From: Bradyrhizobium sp. MOS003
GTDB lineage: Bacteria > Pseudomonadota > Alphaproteobacteria > Rhizobiales > Xanthobacteraceae
Length of the DNA stretch: 64,000 nucleotides
NCBI RefSeq assembly: GCF_003020125.1
Contig: NZ_PYFW01000004.1
Span: 124,001-188,000 of the forward strand
Direction of reading: 5' to 3'
A program made the translations under genes and the position numbers. This document shows positions 1-10,265 of the stretch, one piece after another; the stretch's first letter is position 1, and every line of letters starts with the position of its first letter. Under the pieces are notes generated by a model. It was not told the origin of the DNA. It was given only the letters and a program-made list of their open reading frames with translations, and did not search any database.

Positions 1-545
1 GGCTGCGGTGCCGGCGGATTGCCTGACGCCGGTGCTGCGGGTTGTGACGCCGCGGCCGCCGCCTGCTGCGGCTGGGCTGCCGGGTTGATCCAGCAGGCGT
101 GCACGCGGCTGTCCAGGGTCTCGGCGACCTTGGGATCGATCTGGCCGCCGAAGCGGGTCAAGCAGCGGAACGCGGCCTGGATGTGGCCGCCGGGGCAGCC
201 GAAGCGGTCGTAAAGGTCGAGATGGCGGAACGCGGTATCGAGGTCATCCCGCCACATCAGCCGCACCACGCGCCGGCCGAGCCAGACGCATTCCGGGTTG
301 CCGGCCGGGCCGTTGATGACCTGGGCAGCCTCGGCGAACTCGTCGGTGCGGCGCTGGTTCTGGGCGGCGTCCTTGGCAGCGGCGTCAGCGGGCTGGGCCG
401 CGGCCTTGCCCTGCTCGGGGGCGGGCGTGCCGCTCTGGGCGGAAGCGCCACCGAGACCGGCGAGAACGAGAAGGCAGGAGACGGCCAGCGTGGCGGCGAA
501 CTGCCGCAGGACCGCATTTCGTGACTCGAACACCCGTTGCCGCAT
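1..545 (-). CDS. Secreted protein of unknown function, 3' end outside window
   Basis: The minus strand from the ATG at 545 stays open to base 1, so the gene is cut by the window edge and about 181 residues are visible. The N-terminus is basic, then hydrophobic (AATLAVSCLLVLAGLGGASAQ), a clear Sec signal peptide with likely cleavage after ASA. An Ala/Pro/Gln-rich linker follows, then a globular part with Cys residues (NPECVWLGRRVVRLMW, DRFGCPGGH, AFRCLTRFG, HACWINP) that could form disulfides. An Ala/Pro-rich tail begins near the edge. I do not recognise the family. It is divergent from the GH17 glucan gene, so an envelope role is plausible but inferred. Confidence 0.75.
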   Translation of the reverse strand, partial: MRQRVFESRNAVLRQFAATLAVSCLLVLAGLGGASAQSGTPAPEQGKAAAQPADAAAKDAAQNQRRTDEFAEAAQVINGPAGNPECVWLGRRVVRLMWRDDLDTAFRHLDLYDRFGCPGGHIQAAFRCLTRFGGQIDPKVAETLDSRVHACWINPAAQPQQAAAAASQPAAPASGNPPAPQ

Positions 546-817
546 GAATTCCCCAATGTATCCGCTGCCCGTCCGCGTCAGGATCCCGCGGACGCGCCGG
601 TGATGGCGTCCAAATGGGTCTCCAATGCGGCGGAAAAGTCTTTCGGAGTCCATGACCTGAATTTGGAATTTTGTCCAGCAAAGTCACGATGCTAGGTGAC
701 GGTCGAACGGCTGCGGCCGGATTCCCGCAGGGGTGGAGCGGATCGGCATCGGGACACCCCCTTGGCAGACGGCGTGCAAGCAGGTAATCGACGGACCCTT
801 CGCGGAGGACGGAACCG
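546..817. other. Divergent intergenic region with an inverted repeat
   Basis: About 270 bases between two divergent genes with no convincing gene. It contains a perfect 8-base inverted repeat (CGTCCGCG at 570-577, CGCGGACG at 587-594) which would form a hairpin in the 5' untranslated RNA of the minus-strand gene. No clear -35/-10 pair was recognised. Confidence 0.4.
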
Positions 818-2434
818 ATTTCTCTTCGTACGCCACTGGCGCTTCTGATCGTTTCACTGGGTGCGATTGCTGCCGTGTGGTGGTGGTTGGCGACGCCGAT
901 CACGCTCGCGCGTGCCCCGATCGATCCCGCCGAGAAGGTGCAATGCGTCTCCTACGCGCCGTTCCGCGGCGAGCAGACGCCGCTGGAGGCGTGGACCCAT
1001 ATCGAGGCCGAGCAGATCGAGCAGGATTTGCGCCAGCTCAGGGAAATCACCGACTGCGTCCGTACCTATTCGATGGAGAACGGGCTCGACCAGGTGCCGG
1101 CGATCGCCGCCAAGGTCGGCGGGCTGAAGGTGCTGCAGGGCATCTGGCTCTCCAGCAACCGAGCCAAGAATTTCGAGCAGGCCGCGCTCGCCGTTCGCCT
1201 CACCAAGGAATTCCCCGGCATCATCACCGCGGTCATCGTCGGCAACGAGGTGCTGCTGCGCGGTGAGATGACGACGGCGGATCTCGTCGCGATCATCCGC
1301 TCGGTCAAGACGCAGGTCAGCGTGCCCGTCACCTATGCCGACGTCTGGGAGTTCTGGCTGAAGAACCGCGAGGTCTATGACGCCGTCGACTTCGTCACCA
1401 TCCACATCCTGCCTTATTGGGAAGACTTTCCGGTCAAGGCGAAGTTCGCCTCCGCCCATGTCGAGGCGATCCGCGAGCGCATGGCGGTGGCGTTTCCCGG
1501 CAAGGAAATCCTGATCGGCGAGACCGGTTGGCCGAGCGAGGGGCGCATGCGCGACGGCGCGCTGCCGTCACGCGCCAACCAGGCGCGGGTGGTCTCGGAA
1601 ATCCTGGCTCTGGCGAAGGCGCAGAAATTCCGCGTCAATCTGATCGAGTCCTACGATCAGCCGTGGAAGCGCAAGCTGGAGGGCACCGTCGGCGGCTATT
1701 GGGGCCTGTACGATTCGGTGCGCCGGACCCTGAAATATCCGCCGGGCCAGCCCATCAGCAATTTCCCGCTCTGGAAATGGTACATGGGCGCGGGCATGGG
1801 TCTGTGCGTGCTGGTGTTCGCGGTGGCGATGATCACGCTGCGCCGTCGGCCGTGGACGCCGCGCTTCTCGGCCTGGCTCGGGGTCGCCATCTCGGCGACG
1901 ACGGCCGGCAGCCTGCTCGGGATCGGCGCCGACAAGATGTATTACGAGAGCTACGGCATCGGCGGCTGGCTGCTCTGGGGCGCGCTGCTCGCGGCCGGGA
2001 TCCTGTCGCCGATCTTCTGCGCGCAGGCGATGGTGATCGGCCGCAGCCTTCCGACCTTCCTCGATCTGCTCGGCCCGCGCGAGGGCCGCAAATGGTCGAA
2101 GCTCACCGCCGTGCTCGGCCTGACGCTCGCGGTGACGGCGGTGATCGCGGCCGACACGGCGCTCGGTTTCGTGTTCGACCCGCGCTACAAGGATTTCCCC
2201 TACGCCGCGCTGACGATGGCGGTGGTGCCGTTCGCGCTGTTGATGCTGAACCGGCCGCAGATCGGCCAGCGTCCGATCGCGGAATCGGTGTTCGCGGGGG
2301 TACTGGCGCTGTCGGCCGTCTTCGTGCTGTTCAACGAGGGTCGCGACAATTGGCAGTCGCTGTGGACCTGCACGATCTATCTGTTGTTCGCGCTCACGCT
2401 GTGGCGGGCGCGGGCCGAGCAAACCCAAGGATGA
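818..2434 (+). CDS. Membrane-anchored GH17 family beta-glucan hydrolase/transferase, NdvC-like
   Basis: Glycoside hydrolase family 17 domain followed by a polytopic membrane domain. The GH17 part shows the acid/base Glu in VGNEVLLRGE and the nucleophile Glu in IGETGWPSEG (codon 1520-1522); the C-terminal third has about eight hydrophobic segments. Rhizobial relatives (NdvC and similar) remodel beta-1,3/1,6-glucans at the inner membrane. The first canonical start is GTG at 875, but that removes the N-terminal membrane anchor (LALLIVSLGAIAAVWWWL). The open frame begins after a stop at 785-787 and contains no ATG, GTG or TTG before 875. A strong GGAGGA (804-809) sits 8 bases before an in-frame ATT at 818, which I take as the start (538 aa). 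The 3' end overlaps the convergent gene by 41 bases. Family confident, exact activity not. Confidence 0.85.
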   Translation: MSLRTPLALLIVSLGAIAAVWWWLATPITLARAPIDPAEKVQCVSYAPFRGEQTPLEAWTHIEAEQIEQDLRQLREITDCVRTYSMENGLDQVPAIAAKVGGLKVLQGIWLSSNRAKNFEQAALAVRLTKEFPGIITAVIVGNEVLLRGEMTTADLVAIIRSVKTQVSVPVTYADVWEFWLKNREVYDAVDFVTIHILPYWEDFPVKAKFASAHVEAIRERMAVAFPGKEILIGETGWPSEGRMRDGALPSRANQARVVSEILALAKAQKFRVNLIESYDQPWKRKLEGTVGGYWGLYDSVRRTLKYPPGQPISNFPLWKWYMGAGMGLCVLVFAVAMITLRRRPWTPRFSAWLGVAISATTAGSLLGIGADKMYYESYGIGGWLLWGALLAAGILSPIFCAQAMVIGRSLPTFLDLLGPREGRKWSKLTAVLGLTLAVTAVIAADTALGFVFDPRYKDFPYAALTMAVVPFALLMLNRPQIGQRPIAESVFAGVLALSAVFVLFNEGRDNWQSLWTCTIYLLFALTLWRARAEQTQG

Positions 2435-2774
2435 ACAGGCCGATCGCCAGGCCCGACAGCACGACGTTGTAGAGCACGATGCCGAGGCCGGCGGCGACGA
2501 TGCCGACGGTGAGCAGCACGATCGACGGCCGCATCAGGTTCAGAGTCGCAACCACCAGCGCGACGATGCCGAACACCGAATTCTTGAACAGCACCGTCGA
2601 GACCGACCGCGCCTTGCAGAGCAGCGTCTGCAGCCCGGCGTCGCAGGCGAGCGCGACCTGCGACAGCTCGATCGCAAGGTAGCGCAAATAGAGCGCATAG
2701 CCGACCGAGGCGAAGCCGACGACGATCAGGAACTGGACCTGGTAGGGCGAGAGGCGGAAGGGCTTTTTTGTCAT
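2394..2774 (-). CDS. Small polytopic membrane protein of unknown function (126 aa)
   Basis: Starts MTKKPFRLSPYQVQFLIVVG at the ATG at 2774; an open frame extends further upstream, but that extension is Arg/Ala-rich and looks non-coding. Three to four hydrophobic segments are visible (QVQFLIVVGFASVGYALYL, SVFGIVALVVATLNL, SIVLLTVGIVAAGLGIVLY, VLSGLAIGLFILGF). Two cysteines (ACDAGLQTLLCKA) lie in the first loop and could be periplasmic. The 3' end overlaps the end of the GH17 gene in convergent orientation. No family recognised; an inner-membrane protein is all that can be said. Confidence 0.7.
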   Translation of the reverse strand: MTKKPFRLSPYQVQFLIVVGFASVGYALYLRYLAIELSQVALACDAGLQTLLCKARSVSTVLFKNSVFGIVALVVATLNLMRPSIVLLTVGIVAAGLGIVLYNVVLSGLAIGLFILGFARPAPATA

Positions 2775-2854
2775 GGCGGCAATATGGTCGCGATGGCGCG
2801 GGCAGGCAACAGGGCGGGTGATATTTCCATTGATCCGGCTCGCGCGAGGAGCCG

Positions 2855-3010
2855 TCAAAGCCGGCTTTGCGTCGCCCGCTTCTGGTCCGCGAGCCGTCGC
2901 TCGTATGTCTCGGCCAATGCGAGCAGTCGCTTCCTGATGTAGGGATCCGCCTTCTCTGCCAGTTCCCGGATCAGCGCGAGTTGCTCCCGCAGAAACTTGG
3001 CGTCCGTCAT
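2855..3010 (-). CDS. Small charged helical protein (51 aa)
   Basis: Short frame from ATG 3010 to TGA 2855-2857, preceded by a purine-rich CGGAGCGGAG directly before the start. The product (MTDAKFLREQLALIRELAEK followed by ADPYIRKRLLALAETYERRL) is amphipathic, highly charged and almost wholly alpha-helical in composition, the pattern of a genuine small rhizobial protein. The helical heptad-like spacing suggests a coiled-coil or oligomer. Function unknown. Confidence 0.6.
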   Translation of the reverse strand: MTDAKFLREQLALIRELAEKADPYIRKRLLALAETYERRLADQKRATQSRL

Positions 3011-3215
3011 CTCCGCTCCGAATCAAATCCGTCGCGGATACTGCCGTTTTACGCCGACCTCTTCCGTATCATTTGGTATGCCCGCTATTTCAGTCCAAGC
3101 CGGCGGGGGCGACGCTTATCGCGCGCCGTAGAATCAACGCAAGCCCGCTGCGAAAGGGCAACTCAGGTCCAAGCGTCTGATCGCCGCGTGCAAGCAGCTT
3201 GCGCCGGGGCGGAGA

Positions 3216-4574
3216 CTAGCGGCGGAAGAACGACGTCAATGTCGATGCCGCCGACGCGGTCTCCGGCTTGGCCGGCGCGGGCTGCGCTGCAGGCGGGGGC
3301 GCGGGCTCCTCGCGCTTCGACGAGCGCTTGGAGGAATAGCCGCGGCGGCGCTTGTCCGGCTTTTCGGGTTTTGCGACGGGCGCGGTTTCGGCTTGCGGGA
3401 CCGCGTCCTGGTTCTTCTCGGAGTTCTTCTCCAAAACTCTGTCCTGGGACTTCTCTTGTCCCTTCTCCTGGCCCTTGTCTTGGCCGCCACGCAGCGACAG
3501 GCGCTGGCCGTCGAAGACAGTGGTCTCGCAGTGACGGTCGCTCTCGGCGAGGCTCGCGCAGAATTTTGCGGCAGCGGCGGCGTTGACCAGCGGGCCGGCC
3601 CCCAAGCGGAGCTGCATGCCGAGCCCGGTGGTGCCTTCCTTGATCATGATGATCGGCCGCAGCGCTGCGATCTCCGGATTGGATTTGCTCAGGCTGCGCC
3701 AAAGCGCGCGCAGGCCGTCGACTGAATTGGCGCCGCCGAGGTCGATCGCGAAACGCGTCTGCTGAATCGCGATGGCGGGGGAATCATTCTCGGCTGCCTC
3801 GGGCGCCTTCGCGGCTATCGCGACGACTTCGGTCGGGGCGGGCGCCGGCTCGGCCTTCTTCTCGGCGGCCTTCTCGCTCGGCTCGGGCAGAGTCAATTTC
3901 GACGCGGCCGGGTCGGGCGGCGCCATGATCGACTTGGAGGGCACCAGTGGAATCGTCGGCAGCGCAGAATTCGTTGCCAGGGGCTGGTGCGCGAGCGAGG
4001 CTGCGGCGGCAGTCTGCGGCGGCAGGCTCGACGGCTCCTTTGCAGTCTCCTTGCCCGTTTCCTTGTGCGCGTCCTTGGCGGCCTCGGTCCGCGGCTTGTC
4101 GCCGGCGGGGGTCGAGGCGACCGGCGCGACGCTGGGGGCCGCGGGCGCGGCGTCCTGCGGCTTCCCAGCCTGCGGCGGTGTGGTGGGCTGCCTGGCGATG
4201 GCGCCGGTGACGGAATCGAGCCCTTGCTCCACGACGGTGACGCGGGAATAGAGCCGGTCGCGATCCGTGTTCAGCGTCTCGATGGCGGCCGCGAGCCGGC
4301 GGGCCTCGTTCTGGCTCTCCTTGGTCAGCACCTGGAGCCGCTCCGCCTGGCGCGCGAGATCGGCGGACGCAACCTGGTCGCGCCGCCAGCCGAGCTGGGC
4401 CTGATTGGCCAATACCGCGATGACGACGGCGCCCACGGCCGCCACGCCCCATGAGCCCAGCCGCCACATCATGCGGCGGTCAAACGCGCTTTCCTCGGCT
4501 ACAAGCCCGGAGAACAGCCCGCCGGTCTCCTTGGTGCCGAAGGCATCCGCCAGTGGGTCGGAATCCTTTGCCAT
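3216..4574 (-). CDS. Single-pass membrane protein with coiled coil, Pro/Ala/Lys-rich linker and SPOR-like C-terminal region
   Basis: 452 aa from MAKDSDPLADAFG. One transmembrane segment lies near residues 40-60 (WGVAAVGAVVIAVLANQAQL) after a cytoplasmic N-terminus. A coiled-coil stretch follows (QAERLQVLTKESQNEARRL, then IETLNTDRDRLYSRVTVVEQ), then a long Pro/Ala/Lys linker. A folded region comes next (FAIDLGGANSVDGLRALWRS ... IIMIKEGTTGLGMQLRLGAG with a C-x(7)-C pair, FCASLAESDRHC), and the tail is basic and Lys/Glu-rich. The shape resembles envelope or divisome proteins with a SPOR-like peptidoglycan-binding module, but that assignment is by architecture only. It is divergent from glmU, which makes the UDP-GlcNAc used for peptidoglycan. 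Confidence 0.75.
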   Translation of the reverse strand: MAKDSDPLADAFGTKETGGLFSGLVAEESAFDRRMMWRLGSWGVAAVGAVVIAVLANQAQLGWRRDQVASADLARQAERLQVLTKESQNEARRLAAAIETLNTDRDRLYSRVTVVEQGLDSVTGAIARQPTTPPQAGKPQDAAPAAPSVAPVASTPAGDKPRTEAAKDAHKETGKETAKEPSSLPPQTAAAASLAHQPLATNSALPTIPLVPSKSIMAPPDPAASKLTLPEPSEKAAEKKAEPAPAPTEVVAIAAKAPEAAENDSPAIAIQQTRFAIDLGGANSVDGLRALWRSLSKSNPEIAALRPIIMIKEGTTGLGMQLRLGAGPLVNAAAAAKFCASLAESDRHCETTVFDGQRLSLRGGQDKGQEKGQEKSQDRVLEKNSEKNQDAVPQAETAPVAKPEKPDKRRRGYSSKRSSKREEPAPPPAAQPAPAKPETASAASTLTSFFRR

Positions 4575-4745
4575 GAACGTTAAGTGCCCAGCCCTGTCCG
4601 GCTTCCCCGAATCAATCAGGGAACATTAACAGGAAAACCCCGTCGCACTTGTATTCCGGGCGTTTGCGGGGGTAGCAAGGCGAGAGCTTTTGAGGGCGGC
4701 CCGCCCGCCGCGCCAGTTGATGCGGCCGTATCTGACAGGATTTCG

Positions 4746-6101
4746 ATGACCGTCCGTTCCAGCCTTACGATCGTGCTCGCCGCCGGCGAAGGCACGCGCA
4801 TGCGCTCACGCTTGCCGAAAGTGCTGCATCCGGTGGCCCACCAGACGTTGCTTGCCCACGTGCTTGCGGCGGCACCCAAGGGAACCGGCACCTCGCTCGC
4901 GGTCGTGATCGGTCCCGACCACCAGGCTGTTGCGGAAGAGGCAAGGCGCTTCAGGCCCGACGCGCTCACCTTGGTGCAGGCCGAGCGGCTCGGCACCGCG
5001 CATGCGGTGCTGGCGGCACGGGAGGCGATCGCACGCGGCGTGGACGATCTCCTGATTGCCTTCGGCGATACGCCGCTGATTTCGGCCGAGACCTTTGCGC
5101 GGCTGCGCGCGCCGCTCGCCGGGGGCGCCGCGCTTGCCGCGCTCGGCTTCCGCGCCGCCGATCCAACGGGGTATGGCCGCTTCATCGTCGAGGGCGAACG
5201 CCTGGTGGCGATCCGCGAGCAGGCCGATGCGAGCGCCGAAGAGCGCAAGATCGATTTGTGCAACGCCGGCGTGATGGCGATCGACGGTCGCCGGGCGCTC
5301 GCGATCCTCGACAAGATCGGCAATGCGAATTCCAAGGGCGAATATTATCTGACCGACGCCGTCGGCATCGTCCGCGAGCAGGGGTGGGAGTCCGTGGTGA
5401 TCGAGACCAGCGAGGACGAAGTGCGCGGCATCAACACCAAGGCGCAACTCGCCGAAGCCGAAGCCGTGATGCAGGCGCGCTTGCGGAAAGCTGCGATGGA
5501 GGCCGGCGTCACGCTGATCGCGCCAGAGACCGTTCATTTCTCCGCCGACACCGTGTTCGGCAAGGACGTCACCATCGAGCCATTCGTGGTGATCGGCCCC
5601 GGCGTGTCGATCGCCGACGGCACCGTGATCCATTCCTTTTCGCACATCGTGCAGACGACGCTGGGCAAGAACGTTTCGATCGGGCCCTATGCGCGCCTGC
5701 GGCCCGGCACCTCGCTCGGCGACGGCGCGCGCATCGGCAATTTCGTGGAGACCAAGGCGGCGACGCTGGAGGCCGGCGTCAAGGTCAACCATCTCTCCTA
5801 CATCGGCGATGCCACCGTCGGCGCCAATTCCAACATCGGCGCCGGCACCATCACCTGCAACTACGACGGCTTCAAGAAGCACAAGACCGTCATCGGGCAG
5901 GGGGCCTTCGTCGGCACCAATTCCTCGCTGGTCGCCCCCGTGAAGATCGGCAACGGGGCCTATATCGGCTCAGGCTCGGTGATCACGAAAGACGTGCCTG
6001 ACGATGCCATGGCGCTGGAGCGCGGCCAGCAGACCATCCGCGAAGGCGGCGCCGCGCGCTATCGCGAGTTGAAGACGGGCGGCAGCAAGACTGAGAAATA
6101 A
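4746..6101 (+). CDS. glmU: Bifunctional GlcNAc-1-P uridyltransferase / glucosamine-1-P acetyltransferase
   Basis: 451 aa, the usual GlmU length. It acetylates glucosamine-1-phosphate and then transfers UMP to make UDP-GlcNAc for peptidoglycan and lipid A. The N-terminal nucleotidyltransferase domain has LAAGEGTRMRSRLPKVLHPV, the signature glycine loop with the catalytic Arg and Lys. The C-terminal half is a left-handed beta-helix of hexapeptide repeats (IEPFVVIGPGVSIADGTVIH) with the acetyltransferase region NFVETKAATLEAGVKVNHLS and the GAGTITCNYDGFKKHKT signature. Start at ATG 4746 (MTVRSSLTIVLAAGEG); the open frame continues upstream to 4584 but has no homologous sequence. glmS lies 450 bases downstream. 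Confidence 0.97.
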   Translation: MTVRSSLTIVLAAGEGTRMRSRLPKVLHPVAHQTLLAHVLAAAPKGTGTSLAVVIGPDHQAVAEEARRFRPDALTLVQAERLGTAHAVLAAREAIARGVDDLLIAFGDTPLISAETFARLRAPLAGGAALAALGFRAADPTGYGRFIVEGERLVAIREQADASAEERKIDLCNAGVMAIDGRRALAILDKIGNANSKGEYYLTDAVGIVREQGWESVVIETSEDEVRGINTKAQLAEAEAVMQARLRKAAMEAGVTLIAPETVHFSADTVFGKDVTIEPFVVIGPGVSIADGTVIHSFSHIVQTTLGKNVSIGPYARLRPGTSLGDGARIGNFVETKAATLEAGVKVNHLSYIGDATVGANSNIGAGTITCNYDGFKKHKTVIGQGAFVGTNSSLVAPVKIGNGAYIGSGSVITKDVPDDAMALERGQQTIREGGAARYRELKTGGSKTEK

Positions 6102-6106
6102 CGGGG

Positions 6107-6337
6107 CTAGTCGTCGTCGGCGACGTCCGAGAACATCGCGCGCGCCAGGCGCCAACCGCGCGGCCTGGCGCGCTTTGCCGGTTCGATGGCGGTCTGCGTG
6201 ACGAGGGCAGGTTTGCTTTCCTTGCCCCGCTCCATGGCGCGCTGGGGCGGCGGCCAATGCGCGAGATGCGTACCCGTGCTATCGCTGGCGCGCACGAGCG
6301 TCGAAGACAAGCCTTTGCGGTCGGATGAGCCCTTCAT
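6107..6337 (-). CDS. Small basic protein of unknown function (76 aa)
   Basis: Starts MKGSSDRKGLSSTLVRASDS at ATG 6337, where GGGAG lies 8 bases upstream; an ATG two codons earlier (6343) is too close to that ribosome site. The protein is rich in Arg, Lys, Pro and Ser with a short acidic end (FSDVADDD) and no membrane segment, probably a disordered or nucleic-acid-interacting protein. It lies between glmU and glmS and is convergent with glmU, five bases from its stop. No family recognised. Confidence 0.5.
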   Translation of the reverse strand: MKGSSDRKGLSSTLVRASDSTGTHLAHWPPPQRAMERGKESKPALVTQTAIEPAKRARPRGWRLARAMFSDVADDD

Positions 6338-6376
6338 GGCCATAACTCCCTGAGGGGGAATCGTTGGTCAATTTGA

Positions 6377-6471
6377 TTGACAAGGAGTTAATCGACGCGG
6401 TTTAACGCCGGCAATCCGACGCAGTCGAGCAGGCCGACGCTGAGCTGTCTCAATCAGCAATAATTATTGAG
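6377..6471 (+). promoter_or_regulatory. AT-rich region upstream of glmS with promoter-like boxes and a palindrome
   Basis: TTGACA at 6377-6382 is followed after 18 bases by TTTAAC (6401-6406), a possible sigma70 promoter. CAATAATTATTG at 6458-6469 is a perfect 12-base palindrome, with CTCAAT (6449-6454) and ATTGAG (6466-6471) as a second overlapping pair. This AT island is out of character for the surrounding GC-rich DNA and may be an operator for glmS or part of its leader. No regulator can be named. Confidence 0.35.
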
Positions 6472-6553
6472 TATCTGTTTTCTTAGCAAATTCGCTAAAA
6501 ACCGAGCGCGTCGTTTAGGCGATTTTTCGACGATTTGGGGGATAGTGATCCGC

Positions 6554-8380
<1,827 letters not shown>

Positions 8381-8403
8381 GCAGAAGGGATCCGGCCGGA
8401 ACG

Positions 8404-8439
8404 CTAGGTAGTCTTCCAAAACCTGCTAGAAGACCCTAG
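8404..8439 (+). other. Intergenic hairpin downstream of glmS
   Basis: CTAGG plus GTCTTC (8404-8416) can pair with GAAGACCCTAG (8429-8439), an 11-base stem with a small bulge and a 12-base loop. It lies 23 bases after the glmS stop and 30 bases before the next gene. There is no T tract, so it is more likely a processing or stability structure than an intrinsic terminator. Confidence 0.4.
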
Positions 8440-8469
8440 CTTGACTGCAGCGACCGACCTGGAACCCGA

Positions 8470-9240
8470 ATGACCGCCCGCGACGACACGCCTGCGCCTT
8501 TGAATGCCGCCCCGGAACCGCATATCGGCCTGATGGGTCGCTTCCGAAACTACTTTCTGACGGGCCTGGTCGTCACCGGTCCGATCGCGATCACCCTGTA
8601 TCTGGTCTGGTGGTTCGTCACCTGGGTCGACGGCGTGGTGCGGCCGTTCGTGCCGCTGGCCTATCGGCCCGAAACCTATCTGCCGTACGTGATCCCCGGG
8701 TGGGGGCTGATTGTCGCAGTCTTCATGCTGACGCTGCTCGGCTTCCTCGCGGCGAACTTGATCGGCCGGACGCTGGTCGATGTCGGCGAGACCTTGCTCG
8801 GCCGCATCCCCGCGGTGCGCGCCATCTACCGTGGCCTGAAGCAGGTGTTCGAGACGCTGTTCTCGGGCAAAGGCTCGAGCTTCCGCAAGGTCGGCCTGGT
8901 CGAGTTTCCCTCGCCGGGCATGTGGTCGATCGTGCTGATCTCGCAATCGCCGAACGAAGATATTGCGCGCAACCTGCCGGGGCAGGAGGAGCACGTCTCG
9001 GTATTCCTGCCGTGCTCGCCGAACCCGACCACCGGCTTCTTCTTCTACGTGCCAAAGAGCAAGATCATCGAGGTCGACCTCAGCACCGAGGATGCCGCGA
9101 CGCTGATCATGTCGGCCGGCGTGGTGCAGCCCGGCTCGGCGCCCGACCCGAAGAAAGCGGCGGCGCTCGCGGGCATGGCGAATGCCGCGCGCATCGCCAA
9201 CGCCTCCACGCTGCGGCCCGAGCCTGCGAAGGCGGAATAA
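8470..9240 (+). CDS. DUF502 family membrane protein
   Basis: 256 aa. Two transmembrane segments are clear: YFLTGLVVTGPIAITLYLVWW near residues 28-50, followed by the family motif WVDGVVRPFVP, and WGLIVAVFMLTLLGFLAAN near residues 78-98. The conserved DUF502 loop (RIPAVRAIYRGLKQVFETLF) and the C-terminal soluble domain (VEFPSPGMWSIVLIS, FLPCSPNPTTGFFFYVPKS) follow. The Ala/Pro-rich tail is typical of rhizobial members. Function of the family is not established; it sits in the inner membrane. Same direction as glmS. Confidence 0.9.
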   Translation: MTARDDTPAPLNAAPEPHIGLMGRFRNYFLTGLVVTGPIAITLYLVWWFVTWVDGVVRPFVPLAYRPETYLPYVIPGWGLIVAVFMLTLLGFLAANLIGRTLVDVGETLLGRIPAVRAIYRGLKQVFETLFSGKGSSFRKVGLVEFPSPGMWSIVLISQSPNEDIARNLPGQEEHVSVFLPCSPNPTTGFFFYVPKSKIIEVDLSTEDAATLIMSAGVVQPGSAPDPKKAAALAGMANAARIANASTLRPEPAKAE

Positions 9241-9346
9241 GGCCATTCCTCTGCGTGATGGCGGTCGGTTACGCAGGCGTTGGCATCCTCTGCTAGAGTT
9301 CCGGTTGAATTGAGCGCCTCGCTCGGAATTCGACCTGGAGTGCACG

Positions 9347-10204
9347 ATGTCCAAAACCATTGCGATCCTCGCGCCCGGCGCCATGGGCAGCGCGGTGGCC
9401 CGCCGTCTCAGTGAGCATGGCGCGCGGGTGTTGACGTCGCTGGAAGGTCGGAGCGAGGCGACGCGCAAGCGCGCAGCAGACGCCGGCATGATTGGCGTCG
9501 ATGACGCTGCGATCGCGGACGCCGACATTATCCTCTCGATCGTGCCGCCGGGCGAAGCGGTTGCGCTGGCCAAGCGGCTGGCGGCCCTGATCGTCAGGCG
9601 CGAGAAGAAGCCAGTCGTGGTCGATTGCAACGCGGTCAATGTCGATACCGTGCGTGGAATCCAGGAGATCATCGGCTCGGCGCAGGCGCCGTTCGTCGAT
9701 GGTGGCATCATCGGCTTTCCGCCGCAGCCTGGGGCCAAGAGCCCGGCCTTCTACATGTCCGGCGAGCACGCCAGGGACGTCGCGGTGCTGAAGGATTTCG
9801 GCCTCGACATCCGCATCGTCGAAGGCCCGGTCGGCGCGGCGTCCGCTCTGAAAATGTCCTACGCAGGCATCGTCAAGGGCCTCGCCGGAATCGGCTCGGC
9901 GATGGTGATCGCGGCGACCAAAGCAGGCGCTGCTGACGCGTTGCGTGACGAACTGGCGCTGAGCCAGCCCGCCATCCTGGCGCGGCTCGAGGTCGCGCTG
10001 CCTGACATGATTCCGAAGGCCTATCGCTGGGTTGCCGAGATGCGGGAGATTTCCGGCTTTCTCGGGCTCGACCATCCCGCCAGCCAGATCTACGAGGGTT
10101 TTGCGCGGTGGTTCGAGCATCTCGCCGAGGATGCGAAGGGCGAGGCGGTGGATGCGGAGCTGATGAAGGCCTTCGCCGCGGGGATCGCGCGGACGAAATC
10201 CTGA
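9347..10204 (+). CDS. NAD(P)-dependent oxidoreductase, 6-phosphogluconate/3-hydroxyisobutyrate dehydrogenase-like with DUF1932
   Basis: 285 aa. The N-terminal Rossmann fold has ILAPGAMGSAVARRLSEHGA (GxGxxG-like, with Ala in place of the first Gly) and ADADIILSIVPPGEAVALAK typical of the beta-hydroxyacid dehydrogenase superfamily. The catalytic-type loop is VDGGIIGFPPQPG, and the helical domain GPVGAASALKMSYAGIVKGL contains the conserved Lys. The C-terminal part (SGFLGLDHPASQIYEGFARW) matches the DUF1932 helical domain. Substrate unknown. A second dehydrogenase gene follows 61 bases downstream. Confidence 0.85.
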   Translation: MSKTIAILAPGAMGSAVARRLSEHGARVLTSLEGRSEATRKRAADAGMIGVDDAAIADADIILSIVPPGEAVALAKRLAALIVRREKKPVVVDCNAVNVDTVRGIQEIIGSAQAPFVDGGIIGFPPQPGAKSPAFYMSGEHARDVAVLKDFGLDIRIVEGPVGAASALKMSYAGIVKGLAGIGSAMVIAATKAGAADALRDELALSQPAILARLEVALPDMIPKAYRWVAEMREISGFLGLDHPASQIYEGFARWFEHLAEDAKGEAVDAELMKAFAAGIARTKS

Positions 10205-10265
10205 CGTCGCCGAACCCATCTGTTATTGATCTTGCGGGCGCTGTTCTTCTGTCGTGGGAGTTCGA

